Below are positions 42,874 to 51,418 of a stretch of DNA of 64,000 nt, in pieces. The notes under the pieces were generated by a model. That model saw nothing but the letters and a program-made list of their open reading frames with translations, ran no database searches and was not told the DNA's origin. The position numbers and the translations under genes are program-made. The DNA comes from Desulfovibrio sp. JC010 (GTDB lineage: Bacteria; Desulfobacterota; Desulfovibrionia; Desulfovibrionales; Desulfovibrionaceae). Each line of letters opens with the position of its first letter. Position 1 is the first letter of the stretch. The stretch lies in the NCBI RefSeq assembly GCF_010470675.1, contig NZ_VOIQ01000004.1, positions 209,870 to 273,869 of the forward strand, written 5' to 3'.

Positions 42874-43743
42874 TTATTCAGTAACTAAAATAACATTGCC
42901 GTACTCATTGCCAAGGGTAGCCATGGCGTCTTCGGCAGCGGGGATGTTGTAGAAGTATCCGGCCTGTACGCGCATGAACTTCTGTCCGTTCACGTCCACT
43001 TCCACCATGCGGGATTCTTTGTATCCGCTGTCACGAAGAGATTGCAGCACTGCGGTTGCGCGGTCATGGTCGGTGAATGCGCCAACCTGAATGTAGTAGT
43101 GGGCCTGTGCGGTTGCTTCTTCAGTGATGATGATTTCCTCAACTTCGGGAGCGGCCTCAACTGTTTCTTCCACCACGGCCTCTTCTGTGGGAGCAGCGGT
43201 TTCAGCTACTATTTCAGCAGCTTCCACGGGTTCCACATTTACATCTTCAATGGCCCGCAGTTCCACCGGGGTCAGTCCTTTATTGACGATACCCAGCTTG
43301 GATGCTGCGGCATATGAAAGATCAATGATGCGCAGATCCGGGTCGGCAAAGGGACCGCGGTCGTTGACGCGTACAATTACCTTGCGTCCGCTGTGGCGGT
43401 CGGTGACCTCAAGCATGGTGCCCATGGGCAGGGTGCGGTGGGCGGAGGTCATGGCGTACATGTTGTAAGTTTCGCCGTTGGCGGTTGTTTTGCCGTGGAA
43501 ATCATCACCGTACCATGAAGCCAGACCCTGTGCTTTGTAGCCCTTGGAGCTTAAATGCGGCACGTAGGTCCTGCCGTGCACAGTGTAGGGGTCGGTTTTC
43601 AGCACCGGCTTGACCACATTGGGGGAGTCCTGCTTTTTCACTTTATGATGCGAAACAGCGGGAGTGGAATAAATTCTTTTCTTTGCGCAACCTGCGGAAA
43701 AAAGGAGCAGCAGGCAGGAAAGCACAACAACATATTTTGACAT
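42874..43743 (-). CDS. rlpA: RlpA-like septal-ring lytic transglycosylase lipoprotein
   Basis: A 289-residue lipoprotein (lipobox FSAGC). The double-psi beta-barrel (about residues 75-160) has GLASWYGDDFHGKTTANGE and the active-site-like DRGPFADPDLRIIDLSYAA. The C-terminal SPOR domain (about 215-285) binds denuded peptidoglycan at the septum. RlpA cleaves such glycan strands. A low-complexity acidic linker separates the domains. Some homologues lack catalytic activity, but the visible motif residues are intact here. Confidence 0.93.
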   Translation of the reverse strand: MSKYVVVLSCLLLLFSAGCAKKRIYSTPAVSHHKVKKQDSPNVVKPVLKTDPYTVHGRTYVPHLSSKGYKAQGLASWYGDDFHGKTTANGETYNMYAMTSAHRTLPMGTMLEVTDRHSGRKVIVRVNDRGPFADPDLRIIDLSYAAASKLGIVNKGLTPVELRAIEDVNVEPVEAAEIVAETAAPTEEAVVEETVEAAPEVEEIIITEEATAQAHYYIQVGAFTDHDRATAVLQSLRDSGYKESRMVEVDVNGQKFMRVQAGYFYNIPAAEDAMATLGNEYGNVILVTE

Positions 43744-43965
43744 TTGAGCCTCCGTGATCAGGAAAAATCTTTATTTACCGATACGCTAAGAGCGCAATCA
43801 AGTAACCCATGCATAGTGTTTGAATGGGTTAAAGTCCAGTTCAATGAATTATAATTGGGTAATAAGTACCCGCTAGATTCATTTATTGCTTACTGGACCG
43901 CATGTTTTTGCTGTGTCAGATTCACGAGCATAAATCTATTTAATCGGAATAAGGATTAGAGCAGT

Positions 43966-44658
43966 ATGGGAAGCATATGTGACCAGTGTGCAGCAGGGAG
44001 CTTTGTCGGCACAAGCAAGTGTTTGAAAGATCTATGGATATTTGAGCATTTCAGCGAAAGCCAGCTTAAGGAATTGCAAACCATAGGTATCAGGAGGGAG
44101 ATATCCGCCGGGCAGCTTGTATTCAGTCAGGGCGGGAAGGCTGATGAGTTGTTTCTCGTGAAGTCGGGGAGAATCAAGCTTAGTAAAGTCAGCGAAGAGG
44201 GCAGTGAAGTTACTCTTGATTTCAGAAAGCACGGGGACATTCTTGGTGAGGATCTTTTTTCCGGTATTGATATTTACCCGGTGAGTGCCCGAGCAATGGA
44301 GGAAACAGTAACCTGCGGCTTTAACCTGAATAATTTCCAATCCCTTGTCCTGCAAAATCCTGAGATCGGCCTGAATGTTATAAAATCCATGAGCAACAGG
44401 ATTTCATCATTGTCCGGCAGGATTGAAAGTCTTGCGGAGGTCAGCCTTGCGGACAGGTTATATAGTGTCCTTTCCGGTATTTCCAAAGAGCATGGATGCG
44501 TGGTCGGAGATAGCTGCAGGATTCCTTTTAAGTTAACCCATGATGAGCTTGCTTTTCTGGTGGGAGCCCATCGGGTCAGTATTACCAAGGCCATGCAGGT
44601 TCTTGTTTCCAAAGGAAGGATCAGCTCTAAAAATAAAATTATTACCTTGAAAATTTGA
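43966..44658 (+). CDS. FNR/CRP-type regulator with four candidate Fe-S cysteines
   Basis: A 230-residue Crp/Fnr regulator: cyclic-nucleotide-type beta-barrel (about 25-130), dimer helix and a C-terminal winged helix (KLTHDELAFLVGAHRVSITKAM). Cysteines lie at 5, 8 and 19 (CDQC...C) and at 117 (VTCGF). In E. coli FNR the oxygen-sensing 4Fe-4S cluster is held by three N-terminal cysteines plus C122. The spacing here is close but not identical (2 and 10 residues in place of 2 and 5), so FNR-like sensing is likely, not proven. Confidence 0.83.
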   Translation: MGSICDQCAAGSFVGTSKCLKDLWIFEHFSESQLKELQTIGIRREISAGQLVFSQGGKADELFLVKSGRIKLSKVSEEGSEVTLDFRKHGDILGEDLFSGIDIYPVSARAMEETVTCGFNLNNFQSLVLQNPEIGLNVIKSMSNRISSLSGRIESLAEVSLADRLYSVLSGISKEHGCVVGDSCRIPFKLTHDELAFLVGAHRVSITKAMQVLVSKGRISSKNKIITLKI

Positions 44659-44759
44659 AGATGTAGTCTTCGCTACAGAAATATTTCATTCGTTTCTTTA
44701 GATATCCGGTCATCGTCTCAGCAGGAGACATAAATCTGATAATACTTAAGGAGCGATCA

Positions 44760-45041
44760 ATGTCTGTAAAATTTCCAGCCATCGGCAGCAGGGTTGTGGC
44801 AAAAGTTATCGAGACTGAAGGGACCTGCACTATTGGAATGAAACCCGGTGATGAGTTTGAACTCAGCACCCATAAGTGCGGTGATTTTTGCGGATTGTTT
44901 TACAGCAATATTGCAGGATGGGTGACAACGCTGCAATTGGGGGGAACTTTTCCCTTTGGTGATGATCCGGATGTTCAGGTCTGGGAATGTCCCAACCTCA
45001 ACAACAGGGTCAAAGTGGAGCTTCGACGTATCAAAGAATAA
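44760..45041 (+). CDS. TIGR04076-family small protein
   Basis: A 93-residue soluble protein with the family pattern VIETEGTCTIGMKPGDEFEL and CGDFCG, plus a later WECPN. Such proteins are widespread in anaerobes and often carry metal-binding or redox cysteines, with unknown role. It has an AAGGAG ribosome site and lies 101 bases downstream of the FNR-like gene, so co-transcription or direct control is possible. A terminator follows. Confidence 0.88.
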   Translation: MSVKFPAIGSRVVAKVIETEGTCTIGMKPGDEFELSTHKCGDFCGLFYSNIAGWVTTLQLGGTFPFGDDPDVQVWECPNLNNRVKVELRRIKE

Positions 45042-45044
45042 TTT

Positions 45045-45075
45045 ATCCGGCTCTTTTATAAGGGCCGGATTATTT
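45045..45075 (+). terminator. Terminator after the TIGR04076 gene
   Basis: ATCCGGCTC and GGGCCGGAT form the stem and a TTATTTATT run follows. Confidence 0.78.
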
Positions 45076-45094
45076 ATTAATAAGCGGGTGCCGG

Positions 45095-45610
45095 TTATTT
45101 ACTGGATCGTGAAAGGGCCAGCGCAAGGGCGGTGGTCAGTTTGACCAGTTCAGTATTGTTGCGGCGCACTGTGGCGGCCAGCCTTTTGCTGATGGTCATA
45201 AGCATCTTGCCGCCGATGGGCGGATGAGCTGCAGCAAGCTCAAAAAATTTCATGCGGTCGGTGACCAGAAATTCGGAATCCTGCACCACGGTCACTGTGG
45301 CTGAGCGATGGTCGCGGTCAATGAGGGCGATTTCCCCGAACATGGGGTAGCTGCTGTCATCGAGGTTGGCCAGTACTTTGCTGGTGTTTTTGATTTCTGT
45401 GAGCGGCAGGGTCATGCCTTTCATGAGCATGGCTTTGGTGATGCGTACCTTTCCATCCACAAGGATGAACATTTCGTCCCCTTCTTCACCTTCGGAAATA
45501 ATGTCCGTGCCGGAACGGACCGCGATGCTGGCAAAGATGGGTTTGACCTGCTGCAATTCTTCCTCGTCCAGATTCTGGAAAAGGGGGATGGATTGCCAGT
45601 AATCAGCCAT
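45095..45610 (-). CDS. Cyclic-nucleotide-binding-domain protein
   Basis: A 171-residue single cNMP-binding domain (about 10-150) with the phosphate-binding cassette GEIALIDRDHRSATV: the glycine-glutamate and the arginine-serine of ligand binders are present. No DNA-binding or kinase domain follows. The gene overlaps the potassium-channel gene by eight bases, so the two are translated together. It would be a free regulatory subunit of the channel or of another protein. Ligand identity (cAMP, cGMP, c-di-nucleotide) cannot be read. Confidence 0.85.
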   Translation of the reverse strand: MADYWQSIPLFQNLDEEELQQVKPIFASIAVRSGTDIISEGEEGDEMFILVDGKVRITKAMLMKGMTLPLTEIKNTSKVLANLDDSSYPMFGEIALIDRDHRSATVTVVQDSEFLVTDRMKFFELAAAHPPIGGKMLMTISKRLAATVRRNNTELVKLTTALALALSRSSK

Positions 45611-46751
45611 GTTCCACTCCTGTGGAACTGCTGATAACGAGCAGGGCGTCGTACTCGTCCATGGGTTCGTTGTCCGGGGGATTCATCTGGACTTTCGGGC
45701 CCTGCATGCCCAGCGAGGTGTCCTGCCCGGAAGTCTTGAAAAGTTCCATGATGAACTGGTCCAGTGCCGAGCCTTCGTCCAGCACATCCTGAAGACTGAG
45801 GTTTTTGCCCAGTTTGCAGGCCGCTACCGGAAGGTCTCCGCTGCTGTTTCTGATCCGGGTGCTCAGTTCACCCCAGTCCAGTTGCTGTTCTTCATTGTTG
45901 CAGGGCCGGAAAGTAAGCATGCCTGAATCACCGAGTCCGATGAGGTTGCGGAAAAAGGACCACATGGAAGGGCTGGCACCCATCATGCCCATCATGCGCC
46001 CGGATATTTCCCCGCGGACGAGGATTTCATTGGCCCCGGCCCGGAGCAGGTGTTCTTTATTTTCCTGGCGGGCAATTTCCGCATAGACCGGAACCTTCGG
46101 GGCCAGAGTGCGCAGGGCCAGCACCGCGTATATTGCCTGCTGGTCGGATTCTTTGCTGTCCAGACCGCTCTGGCAGAGTACGTAGACATTGCGGGCCACG
46201 GACGGGTTGGCTCTTGAAATGACATTGGCCTGACTGATGTTGCCGTGAACGAAGTTCAGCCGGTCACCCATGTCCAGCCTGAAGGCTATTTCGTCGCGGA
46301 CTTCGCTTTCAAGGCTGCTGACTATGACCAGTTGCAGCTTGCGCGGATCGGTCTGTTCGGTAAGTGATTCGATAAGCCCGAAGGCATAGTCGTTCCAGCC
46401 CAGTATGATTACGTGGTCGCTGACTTTCACAGATAGCAGCCCCTTGCGTTTTTTGGCTTTCTGCTCCACCAGCATGGAAGCCATGTTACCGGTAAGTGAT
46501 GCAACTAGCCCTATGCCGAAAATCATGACCAGTGCGCCGAGAATTCTGCCAGGCATTGAGTTGGGGACCATATCGCCATAGCCCACAGTGGTCACGGTTA
46601 CGATTGTCCACCATAATGCATGGGAAAGCCGGGCATCCTCGCCTTCATGGAGTTCTATCCAGTAGAAAGCAAGGGTGCTTAAGATGAGCAGCAGGGCCGT
46701 GGCAATAACAAGCTTGCCGAATCCCGATTTAAGCCAATTGGTAAATTTCAT
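45603..46751 (-). CDS. Potassium channel with RCK-type regulatory domain
   Basis: A 382-residue channel: helix 13-31, pore loop with selectivity filter TVGYGD (55-60), helix about 69-90, then a TrkA-N/RCK-like domain (about 108-240) whose nucleotide loop reads GWNDYA instead of GxGxxG, and a second C-terminal domain. The degenerate loop suggests NAD is not bound in the usual way. It overlaps the cNMP-binding gene by eight bases. The ribosome site GGAGG is supplied by the adjacent repeat. Confidence 0.87.
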   Translation of the reverse strand: MKFTNWLKSGFGKLVIATALLLILSTLAFYWIELHEGEDARLSHALWWTIVTVTTVGYGDMVPNSMPGRILGALVMIFGIGLVASLTGNMASMLVEQKAKKRKGLLSVKVSDHVIILGWNDYAFGLIESLTEQTDPRKLQLVIVSSLESEVRDEIAFRLDMGDRLNFVHGNISQANVISRANPSVARNVYVLCQSGLDSKESDQQAIYAVLALRTLAPKVPVYAEIARQENKEHLLRAGANEILVRGEISGRMMGMMGASPSMWSFFRNLIGLGDSGMLTFRPCNNEEQQLDWGELSTRIRNSSGDLPVAACKLGKNLSLQDVLDEGSALDQFIMELFKTSGQDTSLGMQGPKVQMNPPDNEPMDEYDALLVISSSTGVEHG

Positions 46752-46756
46752 GTGTT

Positions 46757-46853
46757 ATGCCTCCGGCGGCCTCGCGGGGCGCCCTGCCGGGGGCCTTAAA
46801 CCCTTTTGCAAAAGGGTTTAAGAATCCCAAAACCTTTTATTAGGGCTTCGCCT
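46757..46853 (+). repeat. Modular repeat, type A stem, upstream of the channel gene
   Basis: GCCTCCGGCGGCCTCGCGGGGCGCCCTGCCGGGGGCC double G/C module, TTAAACCCTTTT/AAAAGGGTTTAA stem, GAATCCCAAAACCTTTT and GGGCTTCGCC. Its minus-strand end CCGCCGGAGGC gives the channel's Shine-Dalgarno. Confidence 0.9.
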
Positions 46854-46918
46854 CTGGTGATAGAAAGTTATTCTTATTTATATATCCTGTAATTACTCTT
46901 AAATTCAAGCATAAGAAA

Positions 46919-46955
46919 AAAGAAAGCCCGGTCTCCTTTTCAGGAAACCGGGCTT
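46919..46955 (-). terminator. Terminator of the LysM gene
   Basis: AAGCCCGGT pairs with ACCGGGCTT around a 14-base loop, with TTTCTTTTTT after it on the minus strand. Confidence 0.85.
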
Positions 46956-46977
46956 GTGCATTCGTATACTTGTATTT

Positions 46978-47454
46978 CTACAGGTAACCGAGAGCAGCTT
47001 TCATTTCGCCGGGAACCATTGCGTTCTCAGCGGGCTCAAGAGCTTTCCAGGAAGCACCGGCCTGTTTGCGTACATCCTTAACTTCGTCAAGGGTGAAGCC
47101 GGCGCGGGGAACTTCAAGGGACTGACCGGGGTAAATCAGGTCAGGGTTCTTGATCTGGTCACGGTTTGCTTTGTAAATAAGGGGCCACATGAAAGGATCA
47201 TTGTAAATCTGCTGATATTCAGCGATCCACCAGAGGCATTCGCCTTTGGTTACTACGTGGGAAGTGGGCAGACTTTTGTACTCACTTTCGTAGATTTCCA
47301 TGGGAGTCGGGGGAACAGTTGCGGGCTCTTCCTCAACAACTACAACTTCGGTTTCTTCTACAACCACCACTTCTTCCTGCTGGACCTGCTTTTTAGCACA
47401 TCCTAATGTAAACATCAGGCTGAACGCGATTGCGAGCAAGATCAGTTTTTTCAT
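46978..47454 (-). CDS. LysM-domain lipoprotein
   Basis: A 158-residue lipoprotein beginning MKKLILLAIAFSLMF with a GGAGG site eight bases upstream; the upstream in-frame start is less likely. Lipobox FTLGC near residue 19. A glutamate/valine-rich linker is followed by a LysM domain (about 70-120; VVTKGECLWWIAEYQQIYNDP ...DQIKNPDLIYPGQSLEV), which binds peptidoglycan. It lies upstream of nothing but a helical protein gene on the same strand, 46 bases away. Confidence 0.88.
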   Translation of the reverse strand: MKKLILLAIAFSLMFTLGCAKKQVQQEEVVVVEETEVVVVEEEPATVPPTPMEIYESEYKSLPTSHVVTKGECLWWIAEYQQIYNDPFMWPLIYKANRDQIKNPDLIYPGQSLEVPRAGFTLDEVKDVRKQAGASWKALEPAENAMVPGEMKAALGYL

Positions 47455-47500
47455 TTTCAAGGCCTCCTGCAATTATTTTAGAATTTGTTCGCTTGCTTAG

Positions 47501-48271
47501 TCATACTTTAACTGTTTTCGTCCAATTATCAACAATTTCTTTTTCTTGCAACACCCTGAGGTTGTTCGGGTTTAATTTATAGGCCAGTTCGGTGGCCTCC
47601 ACGGCCTTTTCCATCCATCCGCCCCGGCGCAGGCTGCGGGCGGCGAGAACATAAAGCATCTCAGGCTCATCTCCATAGATGGTGTCGATAAGTGTTTCGT
47701 ATTCTTCACGAAAAACTTCTACTATCAGATGGTTCTGGGAAAAGAGCAAACGCCCCAGAAGTCCGTTATCCTTGTGAATTTTTAAGTAAATGGGAAAAAG
47801 TTTGCGGCATCTGGCAATAATGAACCTGATACGGCTGATTTCGCGGTCCATACTTTCTTCGGTCTGCTCGACAACCTGTACAAAATCCTGCCCGATCATT
47901 GATTCAGGCAGGGTGGTGTCTTTGCCGCGCAGGTTTGAAAAGAGCGGGGCGTAGTTAAGATTCTGGTAGGCATCTTCACGCAGCTTGAAAGCCTCATGAA
48001 AAATATAACCCATGCCCCAGTCCAGAAAACGCCCGGAAAGGGGATCGCCCTCTTCATTGCGGAAGAGCAGGTGGGCGGTATCTTTCAAACGCCAGAGCAG
48101 CCCTTTGTTCATTTTGGTGCCGATGAGATCATCAAGCACTTCAAAACTGACGCTGCGTTCGCGGTCGAATGTTTCGAACTGTTCTTCCAGCGCGCTGCCC
48201 GCCAGGCAGAAATCCCTGAAAGTGTCACGGACAAATTCAGGCATTTTGGCCTGTATCCATGAATTGGACAT
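47501..48271 (-). CDS. Helical protein with C-terminal TPR-like segment
   Basis: A 256-residue soluble, mostly helical protein. The last 45 residues (MYVLAARSLRRGGWMEKAVEATELAYKLNPNN) fit a TPR-like helix pair, which would mediate protein contacts. The rest is not recognised. It follows the Lon-like protease by 18 bases and probably forms an operon with it, so an adaptor or substrate-handling role is possible. That role is inference only. Confidence 0.7.
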   Translation of the reverse strand: MSNSWIQAKMPEFVRDTFRDFCLAGSALEEQFETFDRERSVSFEVLDDLIGTKMNKGLLWRLKDTAHLLFRNEEGDPLSGRFLDWGMGYIFHEAFKLREDAYQNLNYAPLFSNLRGKDTTLPESMIGQDFVQVVEQTEESMDREISRIRFIIARCRKLFPIYLKIHKDNGLLGRLLFSQNHLIVEVFREEYETLIDTIYGDEPEMLYVLAARSLRRGGWMEKAVEATELAYKLNPNNLRVLQEKEIVDNWTKTVKV

Positions 48272-48289
48272 ATTAATTTCCTGTCTGGT

Positions 48290-50701
48290 TTATTTTTTAC
48301 ATTCGTGGAGGCTGGCCAGTCTTGCCAGTTCCGCCAGTCTGTCGTCAGCTTTGCGGTATAGTGTCCCTTCCGGGAATTTTCCGTCTTCACCCCTGGTTCC
48401 GGCTTCCGTTCCGGTGAGGATGTAGATGGCATCTTCAATTGTTTTAACCGGGTAAATATGGAATTCACCATTTTCCACGGCCTGAACCACCTCGCTTCTG
48501 AGCATGAGGTTTAGCACATTATCCGCCGGAATGAGAACACCCTGTTTACCGTTTAAACCCCGGCGGCGGCAGACTTCAAAGAAACCTTCGATCTTGCGGC
48601 TGACCCCGCCCACGGCCATGATGGTCCCGGACTGGCTGACCGCCCCGGTGAAGGCATAGTCGAATTTAATGGGTACTCCGGAAATCCCGGAAAGCAGGGC
48701 CGCCAGTTCGGCTCCGGACGCGGAGTCGCCCTCGATTCCGGCATAGCTCTGTTCAAAGCAGAGGGACCCGGTAAGCACGATGGGTTTATCCTGCGCGAAA
48801 AGCCCCACAAGGTAGCTTTTGATGATCATCATGCCCTTGGTATGGATAGGGCCGCCCATGCGCGCTTCGCGTTCAAGGTCCAGAATTCCGCCGTGCCCCA
48901 CTCCGATGGTACAGGAAATACGGTGCGGCAAACCGAATTCATAATTACCGAAAAGGGTTACGGAAAGGCCGTTGGCCATGCCGACACCTTCGCCGGAAGT
49001 CTCAACCTTGATGACCTCGCGGTCATATTCGCTCATATATTCATCTTCATAAAGATTGGAGCGGAAATCCTTCATGGAAATGGCATCTTCAAGAGCGGGA
49101 AGGTCAACGAACCCCTTGTCGTCCAGTTTAGCCAGAGCCGAGGCTTCAACCATCATTTCCTTCAAAAGCGGGATGCGCAGGGAAAGCTTTTTCTGGTCTT
49201 CGGCCAAGCGGCTGGAATAATCCACGATCCTTGCCAGAGAGAGCCGATCAAAAGGCAGCAGCTTGGAATCATCAATGATTTTGCCCAGTACGCGTACAAA
49301 ACGCTCCACATTATCAGGGGTGCGCTGGGCGGAAAGCTGCATGTGCGCCTTGAGCTTGAAATATTTCCCGAACCTTTCATCATTATAGAGCAGCAGTTCG
49401 TATGTTTCCTCGGAACCGATCAGAATGACGGTCAGGTCCAGCGGGATGGCTTCCGGTTCAATGGTTTTGGTGCGAACCTGATCCCCTTCACCGGGGTCTT
49501 CGATCTTGGATTGCCCGGTGCGCAGGGCACGGAGCAGCCCTTCCCATGAAGAGGGAGTGGTCAGGATGTCGTCAGCGTAGACAATGAGGTAGCCGTGGTT
49601 GGCCTTGTGGATGGCCCCGGCCCGGATCAGGGTGAAGTCGGTATACAGGGCACCCATTTCAGATTCCCGTTCAATGGAACCGAGCAGGTTGAACAGGGTC
49701 GGGTGGTCGGCCATGACCACGGGCGCGCCTTCTGTCTTGCTGTTGTCAACAAGCAGGTTGACCTCAAAACGGGCAAACAGCTCTTCTGTCGGCGAACTTT
49801 CCGGCAGTTGCAGGCCGGGGATGGGAGACGCGGCCTGAGCTTCCTTGGGCATGAACAGATCGATGTTGTCGAGTAGTTCCTCCTCAAGCTCGCCGAGATA
49901 GCCTTTAATGCGCTCGAATTCACCGAAGTTTTCATGCAGCGGCTTGAGCAGGTCTTTGAGCAGTTCCTTTGCAGAATCCTGATGCAGCTTGCGTTCATCC
50001 TTGCGGAAACCTTCTTCGGTCTTGCTGATGCGGCGCAGGATGGTTGTCACTTCGGCCAGCAGGTCATCGGCGGCATTGCGCAGGGTTTTGCGTACTTCAG
50101 GCTCAAGACGTTCGAATTCGTCATCATTGAGGATGCGTCCTTCCACCAGCGGAATCAGGGTTAGTCCGCCGTGATCATCGATTTCAAGGCTGAAGCCGCG
50201 TTCCTTGGCCAGCTCTTCCATGTTGGCGAAAAGGTCTTCCCGCTCATCCTGAAAGGTGCGCGAAATCTGCTCAAGGGCTTTTACATGCGGCTCCCGTTCA
50301 AACCATGTGGGCAGCTGTTCTTTGATCTGGGAGACAGTCTCGGACATGGCGTCTTTGAATTTTTTGCCCTGTCCGGCCGGCAGGCTGACCGCAATGGGGT
50401 GGTCCTGCCGGGAAAAGTTGTGCAGGTAGAGCTGGTCGGGAGGAGTGTCCTGCTTCGCAGCGCGAAGCTCAAAATATTCACGGGCAAAGTAGCTGCGGCC
50501 GAGGTTCGGGTCCCCGGAAAGGTACAGGTTGTGGCAGGTGCCCTTGATGGCCAGAGCCATGCGGAAAGCCTGCAGGGCACGGGGCTGGAACTGGTCGTAA
50601 TCGTATTTTGATTCCGGTATATCGGAACTGGTGCTGTATTTGATTTCAGCAGGCTCCTGTCTGGAGCTGAGTCTGTCTAAGGATAGTTCTTTGATGCTCA
50701 T
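48290..50701 (-). CDS. Lon-family ATP-dependent protease without classical N-domain
   Basis: An 803-residue protein starting at MSIKELSLDRLSSRQEPA; the in-frame upstream extension is not supported. It has the AAA_32-type ATPase region and a C-terminal Lon peptidase domain with catalytic serine in EGDSASGAELA and lysine in SRKIEGF. Such LonB-like/'Lon protease family' proteins lack the standard Lon N-terminal substrate domain and are common in deltaproteobacteria; substrates are unknown. A coiled-coil region of about 90 residues lies near 190-290. The helical/TPR gene is 18 bases downstream. Confidence 0.85.
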   Translation of the reverse strand: MSIKELSLDRLSSRQEPAEIKYSTSSDIPESKYDYDQFQPRALQAFRMALAIKGTCHNLYLSGDPNLGRSYFAREYFELRAAKQDTPPDQLYLHNFSRQDHPIAVSLPAGQGKKFKDAMSETVSQIKEQLPTWFEREPHVKALEQISRTFQDEREDLFANMEELAKERGFSLEIDDHGGLTLIPLVEGRILNDDEFERLEPEVRKTLRNAADDLLAEVTTILRRISKTEEGFRKDERKLHQDSAKELLKDLLKPLHENFGEFERIKGYLGELEEELLDNIDLFMPKEAQAASPIPGLQLPESSPTEELFARFEVNLLVDNSKTEGAPVVMADHPTLFNLLGSIERESEMGALYTDFTLIRAGAIHKANHGYLIVYADDILTTPSSWEGLLRALRTGQSKIEDPGEGDQVRTKTIEPEAIPLDLTVILIGSEETYELLLYNDERFGKYFKLKAHMQLSAQRTPDNVERFVRVLGKIIDDSKLLPFDRLSLARIVDYSSRLAEDQKKLSLRIPLLKEMMVEASALAKLDDKGFVDLPALEDAISMKDFRSNLYEDEYMSEYDREVIKVETSGEGVGMANGLSVTLFGNYEFGLPHRISCTIGVGHGGILDLEREARMGGPIHTKGMMIIKSYLVGLFAQDKPIVLTGSLCFEQSYAGIEGDSASGAELAALLSGISGVPIKFDYAFTGAVSQSGTIMAVGGVSRKIEGFFEVCRRRGLNGKQGVLIPADNVLNLMLRSEVVQAVENGEFHIYPVKTIEDAIYILTGTEAGTRGEDGKFPEGTLYRKADDRLAELARLASLHECKK

Positions 50702-51075
50702 ATTTTCGTGATCTTCCTGTGTTAAATCGGTATCCGGTTTGAGTAATAAGATTACGTGCATATGAAAAAAAAGTCACTGTGCAGCTGAAATAAGTGAATT
50801 TTTTGATACAGGCTGATTGTGAAAATTTTTACAAATTAAAATTGTGTGTAATATTAAAGAGTTCTTTGAAAAATAAAGATAAAAATGCGCTGAATATACG
50901 TTCAAAATAGATTTTGCAGTTGCGCGTATTGATTTTCAGGGCTATGAATTTCAGGTGTTTTCTGTTGCGAGGTGGGTTCCTCTGCTGATCTTTGGAATAA
51001 ATTTTCAGTTAAATAGAGCTTCTGGATAAAGAATCCGTTGACTCTTATTTGATGATCGTGCTAGACGGAACTCAC

Positions 51076-51093
51076 TTGTGAAGGTTTGCGCAA
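51076..51093. promoter_or_regulatory. Possible weak Rex site in the atp leader
   Basis: TTGTGAA-GGTT-TGCGCAA has a perfect left half and two mismatches in the right half compared with the TTGTGAAnnnnTTCACAA consensus. It overlaps the hairpin below, so it could be fortuitous. Confidence 0.4.
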
Positions 51094-51108
51094 AGTCCGC
51101 TTTGCGCA
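51087..51108 (+). other. Leader hairpin upstream of atpZ
   Basis: TGCGCAAAG pairs with CTTTGCGCA around four bases (TCCG). There is no T run, so it is not a terminator but could act as an mRNA or operator structure. Confidence 0.7.
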
Positions 51109-51148
51109 CCAAATTCCATCCCGGATAAAATAAAGGACCGGAAGCAAC

Positions 51149-51418
51149 ATGTTCTTTTTGAAAGGGAATAAAGAGGCTTTCGATCTGCTCGGCAATGCCG
51201 CTACGATCGGAACTCACTTAGTTGTATCCACCTTTGTCGGGTTGGGTATCGGGTGGTATCTCGATAAATGGTTGGGAACGAAGCCTTGGCTTCTAATTGT
51301 TTTCTTGTGTTTCGGAATCGCTGCCGGCTTCAAGAATGTTTTCGATGAAGTTCAGCGCATTCAGAAAAAGGATCAGGGGAAAGGTCCTGGAACCAATGAA
51401 AATAAATCAGAAGATTGA
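51149..51418 (+). CDS. atpZ: AtpZ/AtpI-family ATP synthase accessory protein
   Basis: An 89-residue membrane protein with two helices (about 14-37 and 47-66), separated by the family's DKWLGTKP loop, and a charged C-terminal tail. It is the first gene of the membrane-sector operon. Members assist c-ring assembly or magnesium handling. It overlaps atpI by 23 bases. Confidence 0.87.
   Translation: MFFLKGNKEAFDLLGNAATIGTHLVVSTFVGLGIGWYLDKWLGTKPWLLIVFLCFGIAAGFKNVFDEVQRIQKKDQGKGPGTNENKSED

Larger units (their letters stand above)
50702..51148. other. Long leader region of the atp operon
   Basis: The 447-base gap carries the divergent promoters of the Lon-like gene and the ATP synthase membrane operon. 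Two structured sites lie close to atpZ: a strong nine-base-pair hairpin (51087-51108) and a partial Rex-like site (51076-51093). Nothing else was recognised. Confidence 0.6.
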
